Source of the DNA: Branchiostoma floridae
Lineage: Eukaryota > Chordata > Leptocardii > Amphioxiformes > Branchiostomatidae
Direction: 5' to 3'
DNA: 64,000 nucleotides
NCBI RefSeq assembly: GCF_000003815.2
Contig: NC_049984.1
Span: forward strand, 23,839,805 to 23,903,804
Each line of letters opens with the position of its first letter. The first letter of the stretch is position 1. Below are positions 36,301 through 50,449 of this stretch, in pieces. The notes beneath the pieces are model-generated. The model was not told where the DNA came from. It ran no database searches and was given only the letters and a program-made list of their open reading frames with translations. The position numbers and the translations under genes were made by a program.

Positions 36301-39300
36301 TCAGCGGTTTCGAACCTGTTACCTGTTTGGGTCAAACGCCTTACCGATTGCGCCACACGACGCCACAATAATAGTTATGTACAGAGAATTCTGTTATTCG
36401 AAGTGTCTTTAATTATTTTTTACATACCAAGAGATTGATGATGACGATGTTCATGAGGAAGATGAAGAAGACCAGGAGGACCAGGGTGACACCAGAGTGC
36501 TTCTGCCTGTCCAGGAAGAACTGGATGTTGAGTTCCCCCATCACCATCCCCAGGGTGGTGAAGAACGAAGACGAGAAGGAGTGGAATCCAGAAAAGTCCT
36601 ACATCAAAGAGATTCGTAAATAACTTCATCAAGTTGGCAATTATTCATATAGTAAGGTTCTTTATGTACAACCAAGGAGTACTTACTTCCAATTCAGACG
36701 CCATCGTCGGGGTAGAATAACTGGAAACTACTTCTTGCTGCTACTTATAGCCGATCCAATAACAAGTAGAGAACAAATCAGCGGTCACCGACCACATCAA
36801 CAGAAACAATTGTGTAATAGACTGGGAGGGGGCTGGAGTCATCCACAGAGAGGAAAACAGAAGAACACGCTGGATAAAGGATGCTGTCTGGATCAGAAAA
36901 TCAGCTCCAGTCATGAACAGAGACGAGGGGGGATACAAGCTGAGCCACGTTTGGGACGGCATTCTTGCTGCTGCAGCGCCACCTACATCGGCTATAAGTA
37001 GCAACAAGAGGCAGTTTCCAGTCATTCTACCATGATGATGGTGCCTGATAGACATCGAAACGTTGGAAGTAATACTCCTTGGTTGTGCCTAAAGAACCTT
37101 ACTATATCAAAGAGATTGATTGTCATTTGCAATTGCTCGAATTATTATCTCAAATACCTCGTACTTTGTGACTTTGATAAGACCTCCAATATCATTAAGA
37201 TTGAAATTAGTGCCCACCGTCAAGAAAACGAAAAAAAGGGCGAAATATAAAGCTATTTGTGTCGGAGAGGATTTGTAAATATTGCCCCTCTAAAGCAGTG
37301 GAAGACTGCCCATCTAGCTGTTCATTTTTTTTTTATAAGAGACTTTTCTAACTCCACACAGATTTACAAAGGGCATCTGATTTTGGAAGTGGAGGTAAAA
37401 GTTGATGGGCTCCACCTTCCAATAATGTACCCTAGATACGGCGGAGAACAATCCATATGGCCCTCATACCCCTGTCACATTATTCACGATCTTCGGGCGT
37501 ATCGATGGAAGATCGGCCATATTTTAGATCGAGAGAGGGTTGCGCGTATTTTTCACCTAAAAAACTATCCCTGTCACATTAAAGCCATACTTTGTAGCTA
37601 GTACAATTGTTGTGCAATAAAGTTGTTATTATAAGCGAGGCTCGGGCGATTGCTGCAGAATCGTCGTCAAATGTGACAGGGGTATAACGACATTAAATAC
37701 ATGTAGTCTATGGAACTACCTTTACCTTCTGTCTGTCCTTTGTATATGGCACTGTTAATATGTTACTTACCAAGTTGAGTGCAGTGCCACATTGTCCTTG
37801 TCTTGTCTTGAAGCAAAAAAAAAGGATTATCAAGAAAAATACATACTTGAACTAGTTTAACTAATATCTAACACAAAAGTTGGACGCAATGGATTCAAAC
37901 ATTGGACTTTTAATATCTCAACAGAGACGGTGGGCGCCATAGACTTCCTGCAACTTATGATCCACTGCTCACTGAGTCACGTGTTCTAGCTGCATAACGT
38001 GACGTCACGACAGCAGTGGATTGTTTATTCCTTGAAAAAGCCTGGTGTTTGTCAGTCGAAAATTTGTCTCCAAGTTTTGTGTTGGATATTACAGTTCAAA
38101 CTAGTTTAAGGATGACTTCTACCAACACATGTGATGAACTTTCAAGTTAAGAAATAAATACAAATACTAGGCCTGGGTATCGGTACAGCGTACCGGTACA
38201 AAACCGGTTTTTCTTATTGGACCGGTCCAGAAAAAACGGACCTGAAAAAATTGGGTGGACCGAATGTTGGACCGATTGGAAATTTAACAGATTATTTTAT
38301 AAGGCATTCAAACGTTTTGGCGCTTGCAGGTGGAAAAAAATAACAAGAGTGAAGTAGAGTAGAGTTTATAATAATTTCTACCAAGTTTTACAGCCAATCG
38401 TACAGGTGCAGCTAGCGTTGTAGGATTTTAAAACGCCAGTGTAAGTCTAATACACCACCAAACAGATTTCTTTCTAGTGAAATGGACCATTGGCATGAGT
38501 CATACTGAAACAGGTCCAGGTTCAGGTCCGGACCTGGACCTGATCCTTTGGACCTGAACCGGACCTGGACCTGAATTTTCTGTACCGGTACCCAGCCCTA
38601 ACAAATACATACTGTTGAGTCTGGCAAGTCAGCCTTCGATGCGATGTAGTAGAAACACGTGGTGAAGGCCAGTGTGTAGAGAAGGAACACCAGAATCACC
38701 CTCCTCAGGGACTTAAAGATCCTCCCAATCAGCAAGATGTAGATGTAGACATCAGTCTCAAACACCGGCACCCTTGGTGGAACAGTTTAGTTTGTATAAA
38801 TGTTATAATTTGTATAAATGTTATAATTTGTATAAATGTTATAATTTGTATAAATATTATAATTTGTATAAATGTTATAATTTGTATAAATGTTATAATT
38901 TGTATAAATGTTATAATTTGTATAAATGTTATAATTTGTATAAATGTTATAATTTGTATAAATGTTATAATTTGTATAAATGTTATAATTTGTATAAATG
39001 TTATAATTTGTATAAATGTTATAATTTGTATAAATGTTATAATTTGTATAAATGTTATAATTTGTATAAATGTTATAATTTGTATAAATGTTATAATTTG
39101 TATAAATGTTATAATTTGCTTAAATTGTATAATTTGTATAAATCGTATAAAAATTGTTTTAAAAAATTACCCTCGTTATGATATCTAATTTGATTTGATT
39201 TGATTTATTAGAATTGCAACAGTACAATACTCGTGGATCACAGGCAGCAGTAGGCTGGTTTTGTGATCCTCACATCAATACGTATACATACAATACATGT

Positions 39301-42300
39301 AGCATTGATACACTAAAAATATGGAGCAATGGGTAAAAAACTATTAACGTTAAATACAATAAATCTACATTCAAGATGTGATATATATAAGTTACGTAGT
39401 CAGGAAGGTTCAACGATGACATAACACACAGAATATGGTAAACCGTGTACCAAACAAATTTTTACTCTTTATTCTTTGACATCTTCTTTTGAAAATGATT
39501 TGAAAATTTCAAACTACAGTCCGTCGACTTGACATCTCTAAATACCGTTATTAAAAGTAACGGATATAGGTTATTTCGCGGATAAAGGTGAAATAGCATT
39601 ACCGGTAATGCTAAACAAGCAAACATGCAATCAACAAAACGGTAGTGCAGAAATAACTAGAGTTCCGCGAACCCTTACCTTGATCATTTTATCCCTTGAG
39701 TTATTCTCCGTCAAAGTCTGACGCTAAACCGGCTCCTGCATATCCAAAAAAAGCCGCTAGGGGGTCTAAACATACATCACTTACTCTCTGCCGCAAGAGC
39801 TATCTATCACTAAAAAAAATCGCGACCGTTGTATGTCCAGAACTCAATATGTCAAACCCGGAGGTTCCACTGCAGTTATACAGTCAAACCTGTATTAGCG
39901 GCCACCTTTGCATAACGGCCACCTGCCCATAGTGGCCACTTTTTGTCGGTCCCTTGGATTCGTAATGATTAAGAAATAGGCTTAGCGGCCACCTGTCCAA
40001 CGCGGCCACGGCCACACGATTTCCGGTCCCGCAGGTACAAAAACACTGCCGATTACGGCCACGCGGACCGCTGATCTATGTTTCGGCACGCGTTCGGCCA
40101 TATACAGCTGCCGTATCGTCACCCTACGCCGGATTTAAAACCTCTTTGATTTATTTTCAAAACAAAACTTCGTAAACTGGCGCTACCCATACCCGCCGAC
40201 AAGCGAGGTCATATAAGGTCAATTGACGACACCAATATTACAGAGGTAAATTGCGTTAAAGTTACGTTCTAATACACTATCGCTTAGGTTAATTTTTATC
40301 ACAAAAACTTTCTAAATGAATTGTTACAAAGACAAAATGATATGAACTTCAGACTATGGTGGACTTTATTCTTACATTTATTAAGAGATAAGTCTAAAAT
40401 GACGAGACTTTTCTTGTGAGTACCACATTAGCATAATGGGCGAACCTGACGTGTGAACGTGGGAGGGAACACACGGACGGCGAAGTATCAAAGGATACAA
40501 GACGAAAGATCAAAGAAATATGACGATACCGGTCTCTTCAGACAATATCAACTGTAGAACATTTAAAACTTTTTATAGTTTTTGTTTTCTTAATACATAT
40601 AGTGTAAAATCATTGCAGTACATGTACAGTACTGTATTATGTGAATAAAGATCAGTGGGTACTAAAACCATGTGTAACTTATTGCTTGTGGTCAATTAAT
40701 TAGCATATTCCCTATAGTGGCCACCTCTCTATAGTGGCCAATTTTGACCAGTCCCTTGAGTGGCCGCTATAGACAGGTTTGACTGTATTATATTCGGCCT
40801 CCAACTGGCCGTGTCGGCCGCTAGGAGCGCGATTTAGCCAGGCTACATTATAGCAAGCTGCTAAGAAGCCCCAAATCTAATCATTGCAAGGTCTGATCAA
40901 GACCTACCCACATACCATATATCAAGATAACCCATCCAGGCGTTCTCCAGTTATGCTGGTCTTCTACACACGCACACAAACATACAAACACTACCCAAAA
41001 CATAACCTTCTTGGCAAAGGTAACTACCTTTGCAGATACATGGCAAAGTTGAGCCAGCCGAACATGGTGGCGACTGTTGCCGCCTCAGTCTTCCAGCTGT
41101 CCAGCGGAGTGGAGACGGGGAGGCTGTACAGGAAGGCGCTCAAATACAGCACCCACTGGAGCAGGTTCCTCCAGCCGAGGTAGTGAAGTCTCTGAGGGAA
41201 GGCAAACATTGCAAAGGCACCTGTTAGGTCCTTTGTCGCAAAGTCAACGAACTACGGTCGTATTTGTTAAACCAGATGGTCACAGAGTCATAAAATCTAT
41301 AGCTAGAGGCTAGCTTATTTTTGCCTTAAAGTTTACATTGACACCTCGGCTGGAGGAACCTGTTTTGCCTCTGTGTGTGTATGCTGCACTGTACATTGCC
41401 TTGCGTGGTACATTCTGTACAAAAGGCTGTGAAAATTTACAAAAATATATAATCTATAGGCCTAGGGTTTTAATCTTTGCAACAATATACGTCAGATTGG
41501 TGAGATAAGAATGTCCAACCTTTTGGTAGATCTGGTAGACTTCCTTGACCATGTAGCCCATACTCATCAGGAAAACAGCAATCGTGTTGAAACAAACGAT
41601 CTGTAGGATAAAATGGCAAGATAGCCTTATGTCTTATGTCTATGAGTTAGCCATGTCCAATTTTTTGGAAGACATTGTCAAATTGTTTGATAATGATTCC
41701 CTTTCGTATCTCAAGTAGAAAGAAGTGGGTGTCTGACTTTCCGAACAGAGCAAGTTGACCCGCACACCTCAGGTCGCAGCTCAATCGTCCATGTTTTTTC
41801 CTTATCTCATACCTTTCGTTACTGGGTGCCGCCTGCAAAATAATCATCATAATAAGTTGAATTTTGGTACACATACATTAAAGACCTAATACTTGACATC
41901 TATGCTTCGACATCTGAGTTGTGATTCTTTTATTTCTGGATGAGACCGAGAACATACTGATCTCCCCTCGTACGTCTTCATATCCTTATTATTAGATCTT
42001 ATTATTAGATTAACTTGATGACCATCACCATACAAGAGTGGAGCTACTTACATGACACGTTCCGTCGAAAGAGACCGTCAGCGAAGGATGAGTCTCGAAG
42101 TACGTCGTGTCCGAGGCATCAATGGCCACAGTAGCGGTGAGAATCGCCATGAAGATTACATACACTAGTAGATAGGCCATGAAGGTGTAGACTCCGAACC
42201 TTTGCCTGAAAGAAGTGTGTGGGGAGGGGGGTGGTTAGGGATCTGGCATTCAACGCTAGTTCACCTTTATCCGCAAGACAACTAACCTATATCCGTTGAT

Positions 42301-45300
42301 TGTGAAAAAAAGTGTACATGTACTGAAAGATGTCGAACCGACGGTTCCAAGGTGCTTTCAAATTGCAATATTTTGAAAATACTGAAATTTGAAACCAACG
42401 GCCATGGACTTGATTGACATCCCAAAATAATCTGTTTTCAAAATCAACGGATATAGGTTAACCCGCCGATAAAGATGGAGTAGTGCAGTCACATCAATAA
42501 GCCATTTCATAGATCAACTGTGCTTGCGCAGTAAGATTCATTATGGGTGTACTGTCATATCAAAGATGAAGGCCCCTAACTAGTAAACATTTCTTGTCAA
42601 ACCATGCTTGTGTAAGGGGGCCGATGTTGTGGCCCCCAGGTTCTTTTAGAATGCTGCACGAGGAACGTTTAGAGGAACGAGGAACGTTTAGACTACAGGA
42701 TCAGAAAGCGCACACAGGACACAGTCATGCCGTTGACACGCACGGGAGCTGTGAGTTGGACACTCTCTCTGCTGCCTTCTCTGTCTGTCACCTCACTCAG
42801 ACTGTCTTCCAACTCAACAACTCACTGCTCTTTATTTCAAAATCCCAGACACAAGTCCAGACATTGTCTACAACTGAACGAGCTATGCATGGCAATAATT
42901 GTGACAGGTACATGTCACCGCCTTGTAGTTTGTTTGATGCTCATTACTTCAAAGGATAGAACAAAAGGTGACACCTCGTTGGCACTAATCACACAACAAT
43001 AGCAGACGCTCTCCTCAGACAAAATACATTTTAGCCTTGTTATGAAGTACGACAGGGCACCTTGCGATAATTTGAGTGTAGGTACAACAAACAAGAGAGA
43101 TGCAAAAGAATTACAATGCATATTGTGGCCCCACGATTCTACAATAAGTACATGTTTCTGTTTCTCACCATTCCTACACTTGATAAAATTGGCGTGTTTT
43201 TTTATGTCTCAGGGGCCTTCAACTTTGACATATCATCCACAATACATCTCGCTGCGCAGACGCAGTCAAATCCGTGACCCATCTTATTATGAATAGTTTA
43301 TGCATATCCTTATGCAAATTTTAAGCCCATGTATGTAAATCAGTAAAGTATGCTATGCTTACCAGTTACACTTGAGAAACTTCACCACCACATGGTGCTC
43401 CAGACACTGCCATCGTTTGTACCAGATCATTGCCTGTAAAAGAACAAGGCACTGCATCATCTAATCTACATGTAATATATAGAGTACATTCTAAACCGTT
43501 TTAGCAACGCTTCAGGGGCGGAGCCTTTTATGTCTCGTAGTAGAATATTGGAAAATAGACTTCTAATTTTTAATTGTATGCAAAAGGTATAATAGATACC
43601 AATGATCTTTTTAAACATGAAAATGAAGAGCTTATGTTTCATAACGTGGATATCTCACCTCTAATGGAGAATCCCGCGGGTCTCGTGTATACAGGTACAT
43701 AAAGTCATACTTCCAAACCTGCAAAGTAACAAGTACCCATTCTTAATTCGTTACTTGTAGTACATTGATACTATATGCAATGTAATTTTCTTCTTTTATT
43801 TTTATTCATGTACTTCCTTGGCATGGCCTGTGTTTCGAACAAATTCCAGAGATTTCACGACCAAAATAAATTCTAATGCAAACTTTCTTCATTTCAACTT
43901 GCCAATCGTTGAAGAGATTCATTAGTCACGTATGTTCACAGTTAATAGGATTTTTTCATCAATCAGTGACTGTATTAAAGGTAAACACACGTACCTCCAA
44001 ATTTTCGATGGCTATCGGTCCATCTTGATCACGGAGTGACCTAGTTCTCGCGAGAGTTTGGAGAACTAGGTCAAGACTTGGGTGGATCTTCCGCCCCTCA
44101 CCCCGCCTCCTTGCCAATGTAGGAAGAACCCATTCGTTGTAGAATAGCCTTTGTGTTGAGTGTTTAGGGTCGTCCAATTCACTAGATAATCCTGACAACG
44201 TTTTTTTCATTTGTCCAAAACGTAAAATATCCAACTTACCCTTCCTCCGTCACTATTGTCTTCAGAATCCTCCTTATGTTCGACCACCATACGATCAATG
44301 AAGGCCTGAAATGTAATGTCAAGCAAGGTCATGTAAGATCCGTAAATAGTTTCATCAAGTTGGTAAATACTCATATAGTAAAGTTCTTCCAGCATAACCA
44401 AAATAGTACTCATTTCCAACGTTTTGGTGTCGTTGGATTTACTTCTCAGTGCTACTTATAGCCGATGTACGTGGTGCTGCAGCAGCAAGAATGCCGTATG
44501 GATCAGGAATTCAGCTCCAGTTATGAACAGAGATGAGGGGGGATACAAACTGAGTCCCGTTTAGGATGGCATTCTCACTGCTGCAGCGCCACCTACACCG
44601 GCTATATATATATAAGTAGCAGTGAGAAGTAGATCCAGTCATTCTAACCTGATGATGGTGTAAGATAAACGTTGGAAGTGAGTTCTATTTTGGTTGTGTT
44701 GGAAGACCTTTACTATATAAGTTCATGTAAGGTTATTTGTTAACCAAACATCCATCTGGCGTACACATATTCTATACTAGTAGCTTGATATTCATTCATT
44801 GCCTTGGTGTTTGCAGGCTTTCTTTTAGGTGTGTCTGGGCGTTTGTGTTCTCGTGCTTTCGTCTGGATACTTTTGTTCTTGTGGTTGTTAGTTGGATAAA
44901 CTCTTAGTAAGGTGGCAGAAAGTGATTGGAAAGTTAGCGGCACCACAAAGGATAACCTTGCAGCAGTTACAGGAAGTAGAGCCCAGAGGTGGTAAAACTA
45001 TAGTGATTTACCAGGCATGACAGACATTCCGGGTCATGAGGTCAATGGAAAATGCCATCTGTTCACGGAGAGAGTGTTTGGTATGTTTCTCGGTGTTTTT
45101 CACATTTATATATTTTCCATATGCAAGACCCGTTCCCTTTAAAGTGATAGGAAGTGATCCATTGATGGTAATCAAAACCATATTTGCATGATTAAGGAAC
45201 TGATTAAACAAACATACGAGAAATATTACACGGAGCATAAGATCATAGCTGCGAACTCTTGACATTGATACTATGGAAACAACAAAAGACCAAACGTTCT

Positions 45301-48300
45301 GACTTAAAGTTAAATTAAGTGTAGTCTTGACAGATCAACTCCTGTCTTTATCAAGGAGTGAGCATTCTACTGCTTCTGTGACGTCACGTTATTCAGATAG
45401 AACACATGACTCAATGAGCAGTGGATCATAAGTTGAGCTGGGGACGCTACAGACTGTCTGAATCTTACGATTCACTGCTCATCGAGTCACGTGATCTATC
45501 TGCATAACGTGGCGTCACAGAAGCAACAGATTGCTCATTCCTTGACACAGACTGGAGTTGGACTGTCAAAAATTTGAATGACTTAATTTTGTTGTCAGTT
45601 TTAGTTCAAACTTTGATTCATGATCAGATTGATTTCCACCAAAAGAGATCTATGAATGTTCAAATAAAGACCAAACGTTATCGGTAGAAAACTTCTCACC
45701 ATCGCTGCTTCAGGCATGTCTTTGATCATCCGGTACATCTGAGGCTTCTGGTCTTTTCCTCGTTTCGTTTGCGGGTAAGTCAGGAACGTGTCCCACCTAT
45801 ATATATATATACACACAACAGCAGTGTATGGAGGACAAGTCAACGTTAAGCCCCTATCAAACTTTCAGGACTTTCCAAAGACTTTGCTCCCGACCATTCC
45901 CAACCAAGGATCGACACTGGGTTGGGAGTAGCTGGACGCTTTATTCTAGTTCTAGTTCGATCCTCTGAACGCATGGAATTAGAATATGTCTTTCCATCTT
46001 TGATTTTTTTTAAAGCATGGTCGGATAGCCTAGACGAGCTTTACAGACAAGTGCGGAGTCAAGGAACGTCTTTTTTCATTGGATAATGATAATGATGGTT
46101 GCTTGTAACCAGTAGCTGTATTTTTAGTTTTAAGGCCACAGAAAGTAATTCTTATGGGTGACATCAGTGCGCTAATCAAATTTTGCCTAATTTTCATTAA
46201 AAACAACAACAATTTTCCCTCTTCAAAGATAGAGAATATGACGAGAAAATACCAAAATGTGACACTATGTCGTGTGGTTTTATTTAAGTCTGCAGAGGAT
46301 GTCGTCCATAAGATAAACGTGCAGTGACATAAGTAATTTAACGAAGACACTAGTCTATTAATACCCCTGTCAAATTATCCATGATCTTCGGGCGTATCGA
46401 TGGAAGATCGGCCATATTTAAGATCAACAGAGGATTGCACGTATTTTTCACCTGAAAACCGCCCCTGTCACATATAAGCCATACTTTGTACCTTGTACTA
46501 TTGCTGTGCAATAAAGTTGTTATTATAAGCGAGGCTCGGGCGATTGCCGCAGACTCGTCGTCCGATCGATTTTCGCGCAATGTGACAGGAGTATTATCAA
46601 TACCATCATTGAACAGTGCTTACAGTTCGTGCTTCCCCATCGCCGCCGCCGCGTCCTTTGCCCGTTCGTCGATGGCGACGTCCAAGGCGTTCAGCCCCTG
46701 CCTGTTCTCCTTACTGGCCAGACCTTCCTTTTCTTTAAGGAGGAGGGGGATGAGATGGGCGTGGTTCCTCCTGGCAGCCGCATGTAGGGGCGTGTCCTGT
46801 CACAAGTAGACCAGTAAACATGTAATAATAAATCTTTAAATATATCACCCTTACCGAAGCTGATATTATCAACATCATTAAGGTGACCTGCCTACATAAA
46901 GGCATGGACCAAATACATGGTCCATGGAAAGATTAGTCGAGAAGAGGACCGCTCGAGGCATGGAGCAAGAGTCTATCTACGTGAAATTTTGGGGCATGTT
47001 AGAGGTAGGAAGACCACCTACGCCTTGCTTGTCTGTCCAGGCCAGGGAGTGCCTGTGAGCGAAAATCAGAGTTTCGACGGTCTCTGCACTGCCACTTTCT
47101 GCCGCCAGGTGCAGCGGGCTTCGGCCGTCTCTGGTCCTTCGTTTTCCAGTGATAAATACATGTAAACAACATCATAAAACCGACAATAGCGAAACCCATA
47201 CAGTCCTACATTTTCACTATTACCAAGAAGCGAGAAGAAGCCGAACTTTTGTGTTAGACTAGATTTGTGACACTTTTATATGTATATATCCTGACTTGTT
47301 GTGACCTGTACTTAGCTCGTTGGGCAAATTGTGCAATAAAGGTCTTCATTCATTCATAAATCGTTAGCCTTCCTTTATAAACAAACTACAGATTACAAAG
47401 AAGGCATGGGGTGAAAGTTCATCAATGGGGAGTACAGTTCCTTTTGGGACCCCAGACGTGACAATAAAGCCACGTGACTGTAGCACCTGGTTATAACGTA
47501 CCAGATAACCTGCGTCGTCCCCCGTCAGTCATCCAAAAATGTGGGTACGTCTTCTAAGTGTTGTTCGCGTAAATCTAAATGTTCATTCATAAAATAGACA
47601 TATACTGACGGGACTACGCTACAGGATTAATAAATGAATAAATATGAATAGACCTACTTATTGATAGAGGTGTTCTTCTCCAGCAAGAGCCGGACAATTT
47701 TCTCCTGGCCCTTCTCCGCTGCCATGTGGAGGGGTTTCCTACCCTGCCTATCCAGGGAGTTGACGAGACGCCTTGTGACGTCATCGGTGTCCCGGATCTC
47801 GTCCACCAATCCGGCGTCACCGTCCGCCATGTTTCCAGACGATAGAATGGTTTCCACAACGTTGTAATGTCCCCTCCTGATATGGGAAAACCCGAAATTG
47901 TAATTAAGCCAATACGACTATCTGGCAAACTTCACAAAACCTTAGCTATTTCCTAAATGGCAAAAGCCGTGACAAACTTCAAGTCGACAGAAATTTACGT
48001 ACATTGCAAGCACCCTCCGAGCAGAGGTTAGGCTCTCGCTATTTTGGACGTCGTATTTTTTATGCGTTTTTGTCTGGATTTTTATTTTGTCAGGTTTTCT
48101 TTCTATATCCCTCTGCTAACCGACTTGGAAAAAGAAAGCCTGGAAATAAAGAGAGTTCCACAAAAAGTTTTTAAAAGACGTTCAAAACAGGTAGGAGCCT
48201 AACCTCTGCTTGGAGATTATATCGCAAGTATAAGACCCTGCATAATGCCAGCAAATGTATAAGACCTAGACTTCCTACTAAATATGTTTACTAGAGCCAT

Positions 48301-50378
48301 GATATTGAATTCATACACACAACACTGTCCTACCCAGCTGTCTTGTGCAGCGCTGTTTGTCCATCCTTGTCAGCAGCCTCGCGATTGGCTCCGGCCATCA
48401 GGAGGCTCGAAACACTCTTCAATTTTGGAAAAAAAAACAGTGTACGCTTGAAAATGTTAATTATCGTGAAAATGTTAGAATTGAAGCATACTAAGCTTCG
48501 AGTGCTTTTTTTTGCTGTATAGCAGGCTATGGTCTCTTCTTACATCGAGGGTTTGCTATAGCCCTCCCCCCCCTCTTAAATGGATGACTTTATTGCTCAA
48601 CAATCGCACAAGGTACAGTGTATGGCAACCATTAACAACTACTATCTACATGGACAATGGTACTACGAGGCTACATACAGAACAACAAAATATCATTGAT
48701 AACAGTACAGTCAAGTATGAGTGATCTGGTCTCGTATTTGGAATAAATTATATTACATATAGATTGACCTAGGTAGGCGAATATATGAGTTGAACATAAT
48801 AGCAGCACATGAAAAAAACATAATTCTGTGTACCAGTAAGAGAGATGTGTGTCTAATGGCGGGCTTGAGGTACGTTCCCCAACACGGAACCCCCATTTTA
48901 CAACCCTTCCGCGAAAGAGGTGCACAACGCCAACAGAGATGCCTCACCCAGGACCTGCTTCTCCCGGTTACCAACGAATTGGAACCAGAAGCTCAACTGT
49001 GATGCTGCTACCAGTTGAGCCACAGGGACATCCCTGAAGTATATTCACTAACATGAAACACTAAAATGGCAATGTAAACGGGATAGTATCAACTATCATC
49101 AGTTTAAATTGCTGTATACTGAGGAACCCTGGACGTACTTCGGTATAGCCTCCTTCAGCGGCAAGATGGAGAGCGGTGCAGCCATCTTCGTCTGCTGCCT
49201 CAAGTAGGTCTGTTGTTCGCCCGCTCTGTGGTAACAAATTCCTGTTACAAAACTACCGTCACAATAAATGCAGCAAAGAACTAGTGGTCTACATTGCTCG
49301 TATATGTGTTTTACCAGCGAGTTGCCTTCGTGCAAAGTGCGTCTGGATGTTTTTGTTCTTCGATGTTCGTAGTTGTTTGAATACTATAGCTAGTACATTG
49401 TAAGGAGAGTGGCAGGCAGTGAGTGAGAAGATGGTGTCACCAAAAGGTCAGAAGTCGAGTTCAGAGGTTTTGAAATCAGACATTCCAGGTCACGGGGTCA
49501 ATAGAAGAGATTATGAATTAACAGGGAAATGTTGGATTTGGTCTGTTAGTGCGTTCAGAGGTGGTAGAACTAGTATCCTAGCTCAATTATAGCTATTTCC
49601 GTTCGGACAAGCTAACGTCATGTTCACCTCCAGTAGAAACTGTAGCGCCTCCTGATTGGCCACCGCGTGGTGCAGTATCGTCCTACCCCGGGAATCCCAC
49701 TGAGTCATGCTGACGTCACCGCTGATTGACAGGAGACTTCTGAGCTTCTCCGCCGCCTGGCTGCCGCCGCTCTTAGCCACCTCCATCAGCGCCCAGCCGC
49801 AGTCTGCCGCTGGGACTGCCTTACTGGGCGATGTCGCCCCCTGGTTGGAATCGCTGGAACGGATAGATAAAAAGATATCGTCATTGATTATGCAAATTAG
49901 CTCCTAATTTGCACGATTAGTATTCATTCATGTCAACTACAGTAGAAGCCGCTTAATGCACACCGTTTAATTGCCAGCGTATTTCGTGCAATTATCCGCA
50001 TGGTGCAATAATGAGAAGTTATCTAGCTGAAACGCCCTTTTTGGGATTCCGTGCAGTTAACAGAATCACTGTGCAGTTAACTGACTTCTACTGTATTATT
50101 TAGTGCAGTTAACTGACTTCTACTGTATTATTTACGCCATTTACATACAAATATTATGACGATCCGTCAATCCTTTCTGGGTTACTGTCTTCCAAAATGT
50201 GAAATAAAATATCAATCTGCAGTTAGAAAAAAGCCGCTAGGGGCCAAAACCTAGACCACTTGCTCACTGTCCCAAGAGATATCTACCTTTAAAAGTCATG
50301 ACCATAGTATGTACCGAACACGAGACGGAAATTTCTGTTGTGGAAACCGCGCTAGTGTGTGTGTCTGTGTGTGTGTGT

Positions 50379-50449
<71 letters not shown>

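Larger units (their letters stand above)
35276..42205 (-). other. Membrane module of the TRPA-type channel
   Basis: S1 is in exon 42205-42052 (FGVYTFMAYLLVYVIFMAIL), S2 in 41600-41520 (VCFNTIAVFLMSMGYMV) and S3-S4 in 41191-41028. The S4-S5 linker and S5 are in 38772-38613 (ILLIGRIFKSLRRVILVFLL), and pore helix, filter and S6 in 36598-36428. The helix after S6 (ALTLDAVDIRDVRAKAAFNR) is in 35350-35276. Extracellular acidic residues flank the filter (GELN). Segment boundaries are by eye from hydrophobicity. Confidence 0.8.

Noticed and set aside
38774-39181. Open frame of 135 codons made of a YNLYKC repeat
   Set aside because: It is the 18-bp minisatellite read in frame; the repeat length is a multiple of three and no gene context exists.
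41647-41874. Minus-strand frame with a good acceptor (TATTTTGCAG) and plausible composition between the S1 and S2 exons of the channel
   Set aside because: No donor in it joins the S2 exon in phase. Skipping it gives a perfect phase-0 junction from 42052 to 41600.
45008-45265. Minus-strand frame with a signal-peptide-like start
   Set aside because: Lies inside a channel intron, has no splice support, no domain and typical random composition.
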